NCBI RefSeq assembly: GCF_018139145.2
Contig: NC_059473.1
Coordinates: 1,736,001 to 1,800,000, forward strand
Reading direction: 5' to 3'
DNA length: 64,000 nt
DNA from: Gymnogyps californianus
Taxonomy: Eukaryota > Chordata > Aves > Accipitriformes > Cathartidae
In this document: positions 1-10,193 of the stretch, piece after piece
How positions within the stretch are numbered: the stretch's first letter is position 1
How the letters are laid out: every line of letters starts with the position of its first letter
Notes under the pieces: model-generated
What the model saw: the letters and a program-made list of their open reading frames with translations, nothing else
What the model was told of the DNA's origin: nothing
The model's database searches: none
Position numbers and translations under genes: made by a program

Positions 1-142
1 GCTGGCCTTGAGTGCAGCAGAGTTTGACAGAAAAGGAAGAAATATAAACAAATTAACAACATTCATCTGACAGCTGTGTTTAAAAATACGAAGTCAAACA
101 CTAGTTTTGATGAAATATCTCTTTCTTCTTTTTCTAAAACAG

Positions 143-341
143 TTACAGAACTTCTGCTAAATATCCAATGGGCCAAGAAATTCCTGTTGTCGGGATGCCT
201 AGAGCAGCTAGTGAACAGGCAGCAGCAGCAGTGCAGTCTTCCCCACGCCTACAGGCTCCAGCTCTATTCTGGGGCACTGTGCCTACGCCTGAGCAGGTTG
301 CTTCATTTCTAGCCCACCCACTTCTTGGCCTGTATCCTTAG
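143..341 (+). CDS. Possible terminal coding exon, unknown gene
   Basis: A long pyrimidine tract (about 118-136) leads to an AAACAG acceptor at 137-142. From base 144 a frame of 65 codons runs to TAG at 339-341, after one leading base that would complete a split codon. The peptide starts YRTSAKYPMG, has an Ala/Gln-rich middle (EQAAAAVQ) and ends LLGLYP. It shows no domain, motif or membrane segment I recognise. A second frame over the same bases is open to TAG at 310-312, so the frame choice is uncertain. If real, this is the last exon of a gene entering from the left edge. It shares its entry phase with the exon at 6063, which would allow alternative last exons. It could equally be a chance open stretch in an intron. 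Confidence 0.22.
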
Positions 342-2690
342 ACTACTGATGGCTTTCTCTTTTTTTTTTTTTGTTTTAATCCTCCAAAGTAACCTGTCAT
401 TTGGCTTTGATTTGGTGGACTGTGGTGGGGTCAAATGTGCTAAGATTCCCCTCCCTTGCGCTTTGCCTTGTTCTCCCTCTACTGCTTCCCCCTCCCTTTT
501 GCAGATATGTATATGCAAAAGGCATGGGCATGCAATTAAGTGCAGACACTTGATCCTGACCTAGTGTGGGCTGCTGTCAGCAGTGGTTTTGGTGGTGTAT
601 CAGGCAGCCGGCACAACAGTCTAAAAACCACCTGATACCCTTTGCCTCGGGGGGTGCAGCAGTTTCCATGGCAGCACAGAGAGGCCCCTTGAGCAGAGCT
701 CTAGAGGCAGCAGCTTTCCAGGTCAGGTGGCTTCAGGTTTTTACCTCAAGCTAGAGCCTAGTTTTGAGAGCTAAAAAAAATACAAGGACCAGAGGATGAA
801 GGCCAGTAAGAGCAAGTTGACTGTACATATTGCTTGAGTCCTCTTGACTGTATCTTGCACCAAAATATTAGTAACTCTTCCCGGGATTCTCCCCAGGATC
901 CCTTGTGTCTCTTCAGAACCTGTTTTCTCCACCTTACTAAGGCGTTGATTGCTTTTGCTGAAGTTAAAATGCTAAATGTGTTTTTTTTCAGGCCATGCTA
1001 TGATTCAAATCATGTCAAACAAAACTATTTTCCAACACTTCTGTTACCAAGGTTTTTATTCTTCCTGCTAGTTTTTTTCACAACAAACACTGAATGCTAT
1101 AAATTCTGTTTCCAGATTCCTGTTTTACTATTAGGCTCCTGCGGCAGGAGCAGAGGTGTATGGACAATGGAATGGCTCTACAGTAAGCTGTGAGATGTCT
1201 TTACTATACAGGCTACTACAGGCTTTACCTAGATGTGAATTTCAGATTTATAAAAACAAAGGTTTTAAGTAAAATGTTCATAGCCCTTAAGATTGTAGAG
1301 AAAAGCTTTGAAAATCATGGCTAAAGTTCTTCCCAAAAGCTCAGAAGCCAGACAGCAATGAAAAAGAATTCTGCATTTCTTCTGCAAACATTTAAATATC
1401 AGGATTTATGAAAACTTGACAGTACTGTTTCAGAATACAACAACATTTTGGAGGTATTTTATAAATATTTGCAATCCTAGTCTATATGCTGTCACAGATG
1501 TAAATACAATCTTCAAAAAGCAACATTCTCTCCAGTATTTTATCCTAAACAAAGGGAAATAAAGTGTAAACAAGCCAGTGCCTTTATTTTCTCTCCCTCT
1601 AAATAAAAGCACACATTTTTCTTGTTCCACTGTAAGTGACACTGGTTGAGGTGAAGAGAAACAAACATATTCCTAAACTGTGCCTAGCTCACCAAGTATT
1701 AATGCTGTAGGTCCTTCTCAGGTCCATTTCTAGCGCTATTGACTGTAAATTGCTCCAGTCTCAGGATAAAGTAGTTTGGCTTTTTGCATACAGTAAACGA
1801 ACTATTGCAGAAGCATCCTATACATATCAGTGGCTTGATACAGTCTAGCACAGGAAAAATGCATTGTTCATTTACGGGCTTGTTTGGCATGCCTGCTGTG
1901 TAAAGGTGCAGGAAGGCCTGTCTATTCCTGCATCGGAGTTACTTTTTCCTTATCAAAGCAGGAAAATATTTCAGTTGGAGAATAGTGCCAACCAAGCCAT
2001 TTATTTTAGAGAAATCTGTTTTATAGCATAGATTTCAGTTTAAATAAAATACTTTAATAAAAAAGAAAATAAACGTTACTCAGGGAAATCATAAAGTTAC
2101 TCTACTGCCTGTAGTATTCAAAGTGTTTTTCAGGGCTGTGCTAGTATTATCTTGTGTTACAGAGGTGAGGCTCCTTAAATAACGTTTCCAGAGAACTCTC
2201 CAGATTTGACCTGGTCAGGCTTCACTCTGACAAGTTAACAGGTAGGCACGTGTGCCTCAGCTTGCCAGACAGATGCCCGCTTGGAATACTGTACACAGCC
2301 AGGCTGTTTCCGCAAGAACCTAAATTGGGACGCTGCAAACCCAGCTCTTTAGATGTCGTTTTCCAATAATATGTTGAATGGAAAGAGCCCGGTTGCCTCG
2401 GTAACAAGCCAGGGTCACTTAGCTAGGTTGGTTTTTAGTTAATGAAATAAAAGAATGATGGATCCAATTCTTTTAAACTCCTAGGAGTAAGCCACGGTGA
2501 ATATGAGGATAGAGAAAGTGTGTGTTTAAGTTGGGCTGGGAAGCTGTTTCAGGCAGGCTGGTGTAACCAGGTGGAGAAAGTAAAATCCAGAATGGTGAGA
2601 AAATCGGTGTGCTCCGAGTGGCTTCAGTAACAATGCATGGAGTGTCAGATGTGCTTGGGAATGTTGTTTAGGTTTGTTTTGAGGTATTTT
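342..2690. other. No gene seen; intronic or intergenic
   Basis: There is a T13 run at 360-372. The rest is AT-rich with short, unconvincing open frames on both strands. I see no splice-bounded frame, RNA gene or recognisable transposon here. Confidence 0.5.
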
Positions 2691-2809
2691 TGCGAGCAGC
2701 CCTGCCCTGATGTAGCAGTTCGGGTGCATGGGGCCCGGCTGCAGGAGGATGTCGGGGGGTGAGGGGTGGTTATGGGCTGTGAGGCTGTGGAGGAGCTTCC
2801 AGAAGGAGG

Positions 2810-3030
2810 TGGGCGGCCCACACTGGCAACAGCCAATCGTCAGGTGCCGCCTGTCTGAATGAGCCAATCGGTTGGCTGTTCTCAACCCTGTGGCAGAGGG
2901 CGGGAGGAGGGGGGGCGGCGCTAGGAGTGCTGCACACCCTGAGGAGAGACCCTAGGGTGCTGGCCTGCCCGGCTTCTCCCCCGGACAGGGAGGTTGTATA
3001 ACTCATAAATCTGGGATTAAAGTGTGTCTG
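2810..3030 (+). promoter_or_regulatory. GC-rich promoter-like block: two CCAAT boxes, GC boxes, TATA-like site
   Basis: Two AGCCAATCG motifs lie 31 bp apart (2831 and 2862). The second sits in an inverted repeat, AGCCAA-TCGG-TTGGCT (2862-2877). Two GC-box-like sites follow (AGGGCGGGA at 2897 and GGGCGG at 2913-2918), and a TATA-like TGTATAACT at 2995 is about 80 bp further on. CpG density from 2690 to 3120 looks higher than in flanking DNA but is below a classical CpG island. In known vertebrate promoters CCAAT boxes bind NF-Y and GC boxes bind Sp1-family factors, and the plus orientation fits the order seen here. A start of transcription near 3025-3030 is inferred. The likely product is the transcript carrying the 98-codon frame at 3258, or a non-coding first exon of a gene further right. 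Confidence 0.4.
2898..2915 (+). other. Potential G-quadruplex in the promoter-like block
   Basis: The G-runs are GGG (2898-2900), GGG (2902-2904) and a seven-G run (2909-2915) with short spacers. This is enough for four G3 tracts, and it lies between the CCAAT boxes and the TATA-like site. G-quadruplexes are common close to vertebrate transcription starts. No activity can be shown from sequence. Confidence 0.35.
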
Positions 3031-3257
3031 AGTTGATCTAGTCCCCGCACTGCCAGTTTGGTTTTGAACAGTGAGATCGGAGCATGGCCAAGAGTGGTTG
3101 CATGGACATATGCGGTACCTGAGAAATAAAACACGGTAGGAAATGGCTATTTGGAGATTAGCTCTTGTTCCAGACTCATTGAAGTAGTGTAGCTTTAGAA
3201 ATATATCCTTTAAAATTGAAGAGTAAGCTATATACTGTTGTGTTGCAAGCTAAAGGA

Positions 3258-3554
3258 ATGTCCTTGTTTGATTCGGACATGATCCACGTGGCAAGCGAGG
3301 TGGAGGCTGTCTTTCTCACTCCTGAAGAGAAGTGGGTAGCAGTGGTGAGTTTTAAAATGGATGCTATAAATGACAAGCTAAAACTCCAAATGCTAGTAAT
3401 TGCAGCTAATCTCTTGCACACATTGGGTGATCTGGAATTCGTGGCACATGTGAAAGAAAATCAAGAAGGCCAAGTGAAGCAAGAGGAGGATACAGAACCT
3501 TTTCTTAACTCAGGTCTATTGATCTGGTTACTAATGAAAGTTAAAACCATTTAA
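3258..3554 (+). CDS. 98-codon uninterrupted frame downstream of promoter-like block, no known family
   Basis: The ATG at 3258 (context AAAGGAATGT) opens 98 codons ending in TAA after the peptide LLMKVKTI. The frame remains open upstream to about 3216. The predicted protein starts MSLFDSDMIHVASEVEAVF and is rich in Glu, Lys and Val. It has a charged stretch near residues 70-82 and a hydrophobic C-terminal segment (GLLIWLLM). There is no signal peptide and no domain I recognise. A 12-codon upstream frame begins at ATG 3084 in good Kozak context (AGCATGG). A consensus splice donor (GTGAGT, 3345-3350) lies inside the frame after 29 codons in phase 0, so the first part could instead be a first coding exon. 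It could also be chance, since the reverse strand carries an open frame over part of it. Confidence 0.25.
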   Translation: MSLFDSDMIHVASEVEAVFLTPEEKWVAVVSFKMDAINDKLKLQMLVIAANLLHTLGDLEFVAHVKENQEGQVKQEEDTEPFLNSGLLIWLLMKVKTI

Positions 3555-6062
3555 AAAAGCGCTACCCTTACCAAAGATATTGGAGATTACCTTTTCTGCT
3601 CTGTAGGTAAATGAGGAAACAACTATAACTGCGTACTACTTTTAGCAAGGTTTCCTGCTTTCTTAGCTTGCAAAAAATGTGCTGCTTCATAGTGTTGAGT
3701 GAATGGTCTGTCGCTTGAGCAAAGTGAGGGAAGATCAATGAAGAAAGTCCTACTGCAAAGTATTAGGGCTCAGTTCTTCATTGAGATGCTATAGTCATGC
3801 AAATCCCAGGTAGGGAGCACTTCTGTAACACTTCCCTCCCTACCTCCTGCATTAAATAAGGAATAAAATATATGCATCCTATAAAGAGTTTCCATGGAGC
3901 TGGATTGTTTTAATTGGATTTTCATAATTTGTGCTTTATCCTTATTCATGTGAGAGTATATGGAGCTGACAAAGAATAAAGCTTGCTCTGTGCAAAGTTT
4001 GCAGAGTTACTTTGTTCATGCAGTGGAATTTGGGAATTGGAAGCAGCCATGGATGAATTTTGGTCATATATAAGGTTGTGAAGGCTGCACAAGGAATATA
4101 TTTCTTTGTTTTGTCCAGGATAAGCTCACCTCTAAAATGAGAAGAAAAAAGAAAATAGTCTGTTCACTTGTGGATATCACATTAGTTGTCTAAAAATAGT
4201 ACAGATTATTTTAAGTAATTCAAATACATGTTCTTTTTTCCTCACTCAAGGACATCCAACTATATTAGAGACTTTTCTGCTAGATAAACAAGGGGCTTTT
4301 CAGATTTGTCAAAATGTGGAGCAAAATGGACTCGTCTATTACTAGGCTTTTTTCTTTCTCTTGAAATATCTGGTCTGCCTTTAGGGCTGCAGCGCAGAGT
4401 GGAAAGCTGGGTTCTCCTGTTTCACTCATGTACTCCTATTCCTGTGTTACACTCCTTACTGGAAAGGCTTCATCTAAAACAGATAAGAAGGGAGGTTGTT
4501 CACAACATGAAGCAAAGAACAAGAGGTGTGAAGATGTGTAAACATCTGACAGAAATATTTATTAATTTTAATTGCTGTATACTAAATTAAGGCTTGTCAC
4601 ACTTTGAACATGAGATACTAATATCTGGTTTGTGTTTTCTAGGCAGTCTTTCCATATAAAGCCTCTGTTTTAGTGGTCAAATAGGAAGGAGCTCACGGAG
4701 CTTTTTGGCACTGCAAGTCTATAATCCACTAAGTATGCTCCTAGGGTTATATTTCAAAATTACATTTGTAGGACATACCTGCTTTCTTAAGAAAGTATTA
4801 AGGATATATATTTCTTCATAATCAATAAACTGTGCATGGAGTTTCAAGAATGAGGTTAGTTGCTTAGATCCTGATACATGAATACAGATTTTGAAAAAAA
4901 AAAAAAAATCTTGTCACAGGGTCTCTAACAAGATACATTTCTATACCTCAGGTGTGTTTTATTTACTGGCTCAAGATAAGCAACCTCTATGCATGATTCT
5001 CATTATAAAGACATGAAAATTAAGTCTCGCTGCAAGAACATTGCATTTTATAATGCTCAGTGTGGTTTTTCAATGGGTTAACATAACTGTTAATAAGACA
5101 ACTTTTATGGTCTTCAAATTTGAATGAATAATGATATGTTTTCTAATACTAATCAGTTATATATCTATACCAGTTTATGCATCATTAAAGTTATAAAAAG
5201 TATTTGTGTGGAAATATATTTCTCCTTAAATATGGTATACTAAAATACTTTCTCTTTCCTATTTCTGAGACTTCAGTTCAACAGAAAATACTGAGAAAGT
5301 ATTTTTTGTAAGCAAACCACTCTGTAAGCAGTGTGGTCTGCCGCACTTCAAGTGTTTGTGTACCTCCTTTCATCATACAATAGTTTATCACTACTGTGAA
5401 TTAGCGAATTGCTGCAGGATATGACTATAGTGGGGGTGTGTGTAGGAGCAGCCATTGCACTGTCAGCCTCCAGCCTCGATTACCTTATGGTAATTTGCGT
5501 TCAGTACTACTTTCTAGTGTGCTGTGGAAGGCAAGTGCCAGCATAACTAAAGATTGGATCGTAATGCAAATACATGCAAAATCGCCTCTTAAGAATGCCT
5601 GTATGAAATCTAGTATTTATTATTGCAGTTTAGTATTGCTTTGTAACATCATTTTGATTTTTGTTTGCTTTATGTCTCTTTGCTGGTTTTAAACTTACTC
5701 ATTTTCATTTCAGTTTCCATCTTTTAGTTGTCAGAAAAGGGTCAACTGGCTGTTACAATTCTTTCTTCATAATATTTTTTCAATCAGAATGGTTTTTAGG
5801 TCCTTGCTAAAAGTATAGTGTTGAATCTGCAAAGCTAATAGATATCTATTTTAATGCTATTAATAAACACTTAAAAGGGATTACTTAAGTAAATCTGCTT
5901 TAGCGTTTAGTCAGATGTGTTTTTATGTAATATTCTGTAATACTCTTTGAAATATTGACACCTTTTTAATAGGGTTTTTTTGCTTTTAAAAGAGAAAGGG
6001 AGGGAAAACAGAAAAGAACTAAACATATTCTTTATATGCTAACTCTCTCATTTTTCTTGCAG
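3555..6062. other. No gene seen; AT-rich, probable intron
   Basis: This stretch is AT-rich with scattered short frames. The only distinctive element is an A15 run at 4894-4908. The last 40 bases before 6063 form a strong pyrimidine-rich acceptor region, so at least the right part probably is an intron of the gene ending at 6177. Confidence 0.45.
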
Positions 6063-6177
6063 GAAATCCTGGCTGAGTAAAGTTGGAAGTCCAAGTTCTC
6101 GCATAGATCGAACAAATTTTTCCAATGAAAAGGAGATTTCCAAGCTTGACTTCTCAGGATTTAGCACTAGATACTAA
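6063..6177 (+). CDS. Terminal coding exon, C-terminal 37 residues of an unidentified protein
   Basis: A textbook acceptor (CTCTCATTTTTCTTGCAG, ending at 6062) is followed by one base completing a split codon and then 37 codons to TAA at 6175-6177. The peptide begins [16 protein letters not shown] and ends [11 protein letters not shown]. It is polar and basic, rich in Ser and Lys, and contains KVGSPSS, a Ser-Pro site of the kind often phosphorylated. There is no transmembrane segment and no cysteine, so it looks like the disordered tail of a cytosolic or nuclear protein. The other two frames close quickly: one reaches TGA within six codons. Two AATAAA signals follow at 6521 and 6662, at a plausible 3' UTR distance. 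Upstream exons must lie to the left, perhaps outside the window. I cannot name the family. This is the best exon candidate in the window. Confidence 0.5.
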
Positions 6178-6690
6178 TAGAAGAAAACATCGCTAAGCAC
6201 AAAACTGTGACGTTTCTGCTGCGTGATATTTTCTGTGCCTCCATAAAACGTCACGAGAGCATTTGGATGCTTTCTTATACTAGAGATAAATATAAATGGT
6301 CCCTGTTCATATGAAGTAAGAATTCTTAGTTGTTGTATTAGACATTTTACATCGTGAATGTCAATAGCTAGTATCTAAAATGCCAATATCTAATTTATTG
6401 CATCTTGAAAGCTAGATAAATGGTTAAGTGTCAGTGATTATTTGCGCACTATTAGCCTTGTTATATATAACCATGTGGCACCTGATCTTTACACTGTGAT
6501 TCATATTTTAGATGCAAAATAATAAATTTATGTTCTACTGTTTGTAACCTCCCCAGAAACACTTAACTGCAGAGCTGGAACACTGAGAGATCTATTGTAA
6601 CAGCTCTGTATTCTAGATCATGTTGTTTGTGATAATTAGTTAAGATATAGTGGTAATTTAAAATAAATGTATGTTGCATTGAACTAAGAT
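6178..6690 (+). other. Probable 3' untranslated region
   Basis: The sequence from the stop at 6177 to just beyond the second AATAAA has no usable frame and is AU-rich, with TTATTTG-type elements. Its assignment depends entirely on the terminal exon at 6063-6177. Confidence 0.4.
6521..6667 (+). terminator. Two candidate poly(A) signals
   Basis: AATAAA occurs at 6521-6526, followed by a T/G-rich stretch (TTTATGTTCTACTGTTTG) that could be the downstream element, and again at 6662-6667, followed by TGTATGTTGCATTG. Either could define the 3' end of the gene whose stop is at 6175-6177. Tandem signals would give long and short transcripts. Confidence 0.4.
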
Positions 6691-9600
6691 TATCTAACCA
6701 GCTCTGGTTTAAAAATATCTATGATAATGCAGATAAGTCTTGGAACAAGATGATGAAATGTGTGGCCTCTCACCCGTTTTTCCTTGTCTACCTACAGCTT
6801 ACACCCATACTGACTATAAAGGATGTTTTGATCTTTTTGCTTTTTTGATGTTCTTACTAAAATGGAAGACTCCAGTTATTTTCCTTACGGATGTGTATTT
6901 GCTCCTTAGTTAAGAATGTATGTTGGAACCTGATTCAACATGATGTGCCCACGTACTTCGTATCAAGTACATGAAAGGTCCTGAGAAACTTGAGTTATGT
7001 GCTTGCAATAAATATTGGATAAGTCTTTGCAGCATTGGATCTAATTCTCATATACAGTGCTCTTTTCACAGGCACCAAGGAGTCTGTCAGGGCTGGAACA
7101 GACCTATATCCTCACTTCTAAAGTACTTCTGTGTCAGGGCTAGTACATACTGGAAGACTTTGGTTAGATCTCTCATATATCCAAGCAGGCACCTGTGTGA
7201 TCTGGCAGTACTCTCAGTTAATCAAGATTGGTGCGCTCATGCTATGATGGAGGCTCATGCTGTAAGTCCCTGTGAGAAGTGTGTAGTACATAAAGCACAG
7301 TAATACTGCAGTAACGTGGTCACATGGCCTTGGGTTGGCTCGGAGCATGGGCAGAGCCTGCTGTTGTCTGCCTGGGCTGTATCCTCTAAGATGCCCTTCA
7401 TGAGGATACTTAAGCTGGTATTTCTACTAGCTGGTCTGTACCTCTTCTAAGGGTAGGTAGGGTCAATTTAGGCAACATCATCAAATTTGCATTTCTTTTT
7501 TTGATTTCAGGAAAGGACATTTCATAACTTAAGCATTGAGCTTTTTCGTCTGTGCAGAACAAGGTGTGCATAGAAAGGTATTTCTACTGACTACTGGATT
7601 TATCTTTACTGGGCCTTTGTGCATTAAGCAGTAAAATCTCCTTTCTAGAATTTGCTGGAGTTAGTTATAAATTGTTAGAGTTGAAACCGCACTTGACTTC
7701 TGTGATTATACACAAGCATCCTTTGTTGAAGTCATTGTCAATAACTCTTGTTCAACTCCAATGGTAAATGGCAAAGTTCAAGGGTAGTGGTAGCTCAATA
7801 GCTGTTACATCCTCTCTGGAAATTGTATCCTGCTGAACAGAAGTAGTTTACATTTTCCTTGAAGCTACCTGGCAGAAGATACTGCCTCAGTCAAAGGCAT
7901 TGCCAGCCAAGTTCCTTTGCTCGTATTTTGAGCAACAATGATAGAGGAAGACAGAAAACAAATGGGACATTAGATACGCAGGAAGAGGAGTCAAAGATGA
8001 AATTGTTTTGATGTGTTGGCATGGGCGGAGGTGGATGCTCACAAGGACTCAGTAATTTTACCCTGACTCCACTAGAAATGCAAGGCTTGATGAGGGGGAA
8101 GCAGCCATTTAAAGTTCTCACTTTTGGGGGGAGAAAATGTGTAGGTAGAGAACTTTGAGAAAGTTGAAAGATGAAGAAATCTGTATGTAATGTTCTCACA
8201 TACTGAAAACCAAAACAATATTTGAAGTCCTGATATGAGCACTACACCAAGGATTTTAGAATGCTTTTCCTAACCAAGAAGTATTTTGGCAGAAGTTATT
8301 TCTAAAGTTATTTCTAATATGGTATTAAGCAAATATAATTCCTGTAATCTGTGGCCTATATACTGTAGGCCAGATCTCTTGTTGAGTCTGTGTCGCAAGG
8401 GGTTTTTTTTCTATATTTGTGCGGTAACACACAGCCTCTGCTTTTGTGCTTGTTTTGAGCCTGATGAAAAGGTTGATTCTGGAATACATCTATAACTTTC
8501 CTCTTTGTTTGTGAGTCAACAATACTGACGTTTTCTGTTTTCAACATCCACTTCCCTCACATCAGTGACATGACAAGAGGCAAAAAAATACATGGAAGTT
8601 CTCTAGTGAGTTTAGCTCTGTTTTTGACATTGTTCAAACTAAAATACATGTATTTTGTGTTGTGCCACAATGTGTTTAACAGTTTTCTAGCGGTGCTAAA
8701 TAAATTGCACATTGTATGCATTTCATTCTTAGGGAAGTTAAGGGTTTGCTGAGCAAAGAAGCATTACAGGTGTGTCAATGTTTCCTAGAAACCCTGGGCA
8801 GGGTTTTCAGAGGAAGAGGAAAAGGGAATAGATATCACATTCCATACCTTCAAAGTTTTGGGAAGTCTTATAGCCAGTTGTACTTCTGGAGTATACCCAT
8901 GTAGAGTTTTCAGAAGTGAATGGAGTTCCAAGGGGCAAAAGGATCTCTTCCATTATGCTTCCTCATTCTAGCTGAAGGTGGAGGCCCAAGATGGTGATAA
9001 GGGTAATAATAATATATAACATGGAAAAAAAGTATGTCCCTGTGAATTTAGGGGTTACTGAGGCCAAACCCCATCTGTTATCAAGCTGAGGAATTAATAC
9101 TTGACTTAGTGCTGCTGGCATCCTGGTGCATGGCCATGGGGAAATGCCTTTACAGACATTTTAGGCTCTTTTCTACATTGCATTGAAATCAAACTTTAAT
9201 GCATCATATCTGTTCTTAACTGTTGTTGTACAGCCATGTTTTATTCATGCAAATGCCTGCAGTACAGTTAGGATCCTGTATTTGTTGAGGCATATAGCCA
9301 GCTTGAAAAGTAACTTGGTTTATGCACAGGGAAATGCTTGATTTGCACAAAGTGGCATCTGCCTTACTTGTGGGTAAGTACAGGCTTGTACGACTCTTGC
9401 CTAGGTGATCATCAGCAACAAGCAAATAATCCTGCATCTCCTCGGGGATATGCTGCATGCAAAATGGAGGTTTGTACTGACTGCAAGAAAGAGAATAGAT
9501 TGAAGTTTGTAAGCAGCTTACATGAGATGGTGTTGTCAAAAGCACGTTGAAAAGAAGTAGTCTAGAAGACAGTGTGTCATTGTTGCTCTCCTGAAAAGGC

Positions 9601-10064
9601 TATTATAAGTGAACAGATACCAGTTTGTTTTTTATAACTTGGGTGACTTTTTCCAAGAGATATTCGAAGGCTGCTCAAAGTAACTTCTGTTCTCTGTCTG
9701 AAAGATCCTTCAGATCAAGGCAGGATGCGGTCCTGCAGTCCAAGCAGGTCAAGGTTTAATGGTGAGCCTGTGATGTGGCAGGAGATAGTGGTAACTTCCA
9801 TCTGTCAGCTTCGTGGGTAGGCTAGTGAGGCTGGCCTATGTGCTAGTGAATTCAGGGGTTCCGAAGCTGGATGAAGAGCTTGTCAGAGGGATTGAATGAG
9901 TCTGGGCAAGATACCTTCACATTTTGGGAGACAGGAGCCCTCTGTAGAATTTGGTTGCTTGGAAGTATTTTTCCGTGCTGTAAGTTGCGTGTTGCTGTGT
10001 TACTGCAACTAATGAAGTGTTGTCTTGCTCTGCATGCATTAATCTTATTTTATTTAATCCTCAG
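6691..10064. other. No gene seen
   Basis: The open frames at 6971-7303 and 7891-8199 have irregular composition and no consistent splice structure. A 13-base direct repeat (AAGTTATTTCTAA, two copies) lies at about 8293-8320. No RNA gene or recognisable transposon was seen. Confidence 0.45.
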
Positions 10065-10193
10065 ATTCTGTTAAAGTATCATGAGTCCAAAATCATCCAA
10101 TTTGTGGAAATACAGTGTGTGCAGAACATCAGAGCAGTATCTCTAGATTTAATGAAAACATCATTGATTTTGAGGAGCCAAAGAATTCCAATG
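10065..10193 (+). CDS. Weak internal exon candidate
   Basis: A strong pyrimidine tract and TCCTCAG acceptor end at 10064, and a GTAAGA donor starts at 10194. The 129 bases between are exactly 43 codons open in frame 0 (start ILLKYHESK, end RSQRIPM). A second frame is open from about 10089 to the end and gives a more protein-like tail containing NENIIDFEEPKN. The two frames compete and there is no recognisable domain, so this could be a decayed exon or a chance combination of splice signals. Confidence 0.2.

Noticed and set aside
9321..9372. Short splice-bounded frame before a GTAAGT
   Set aside because: Fewer than 20 codons, with no partner exon; chance.
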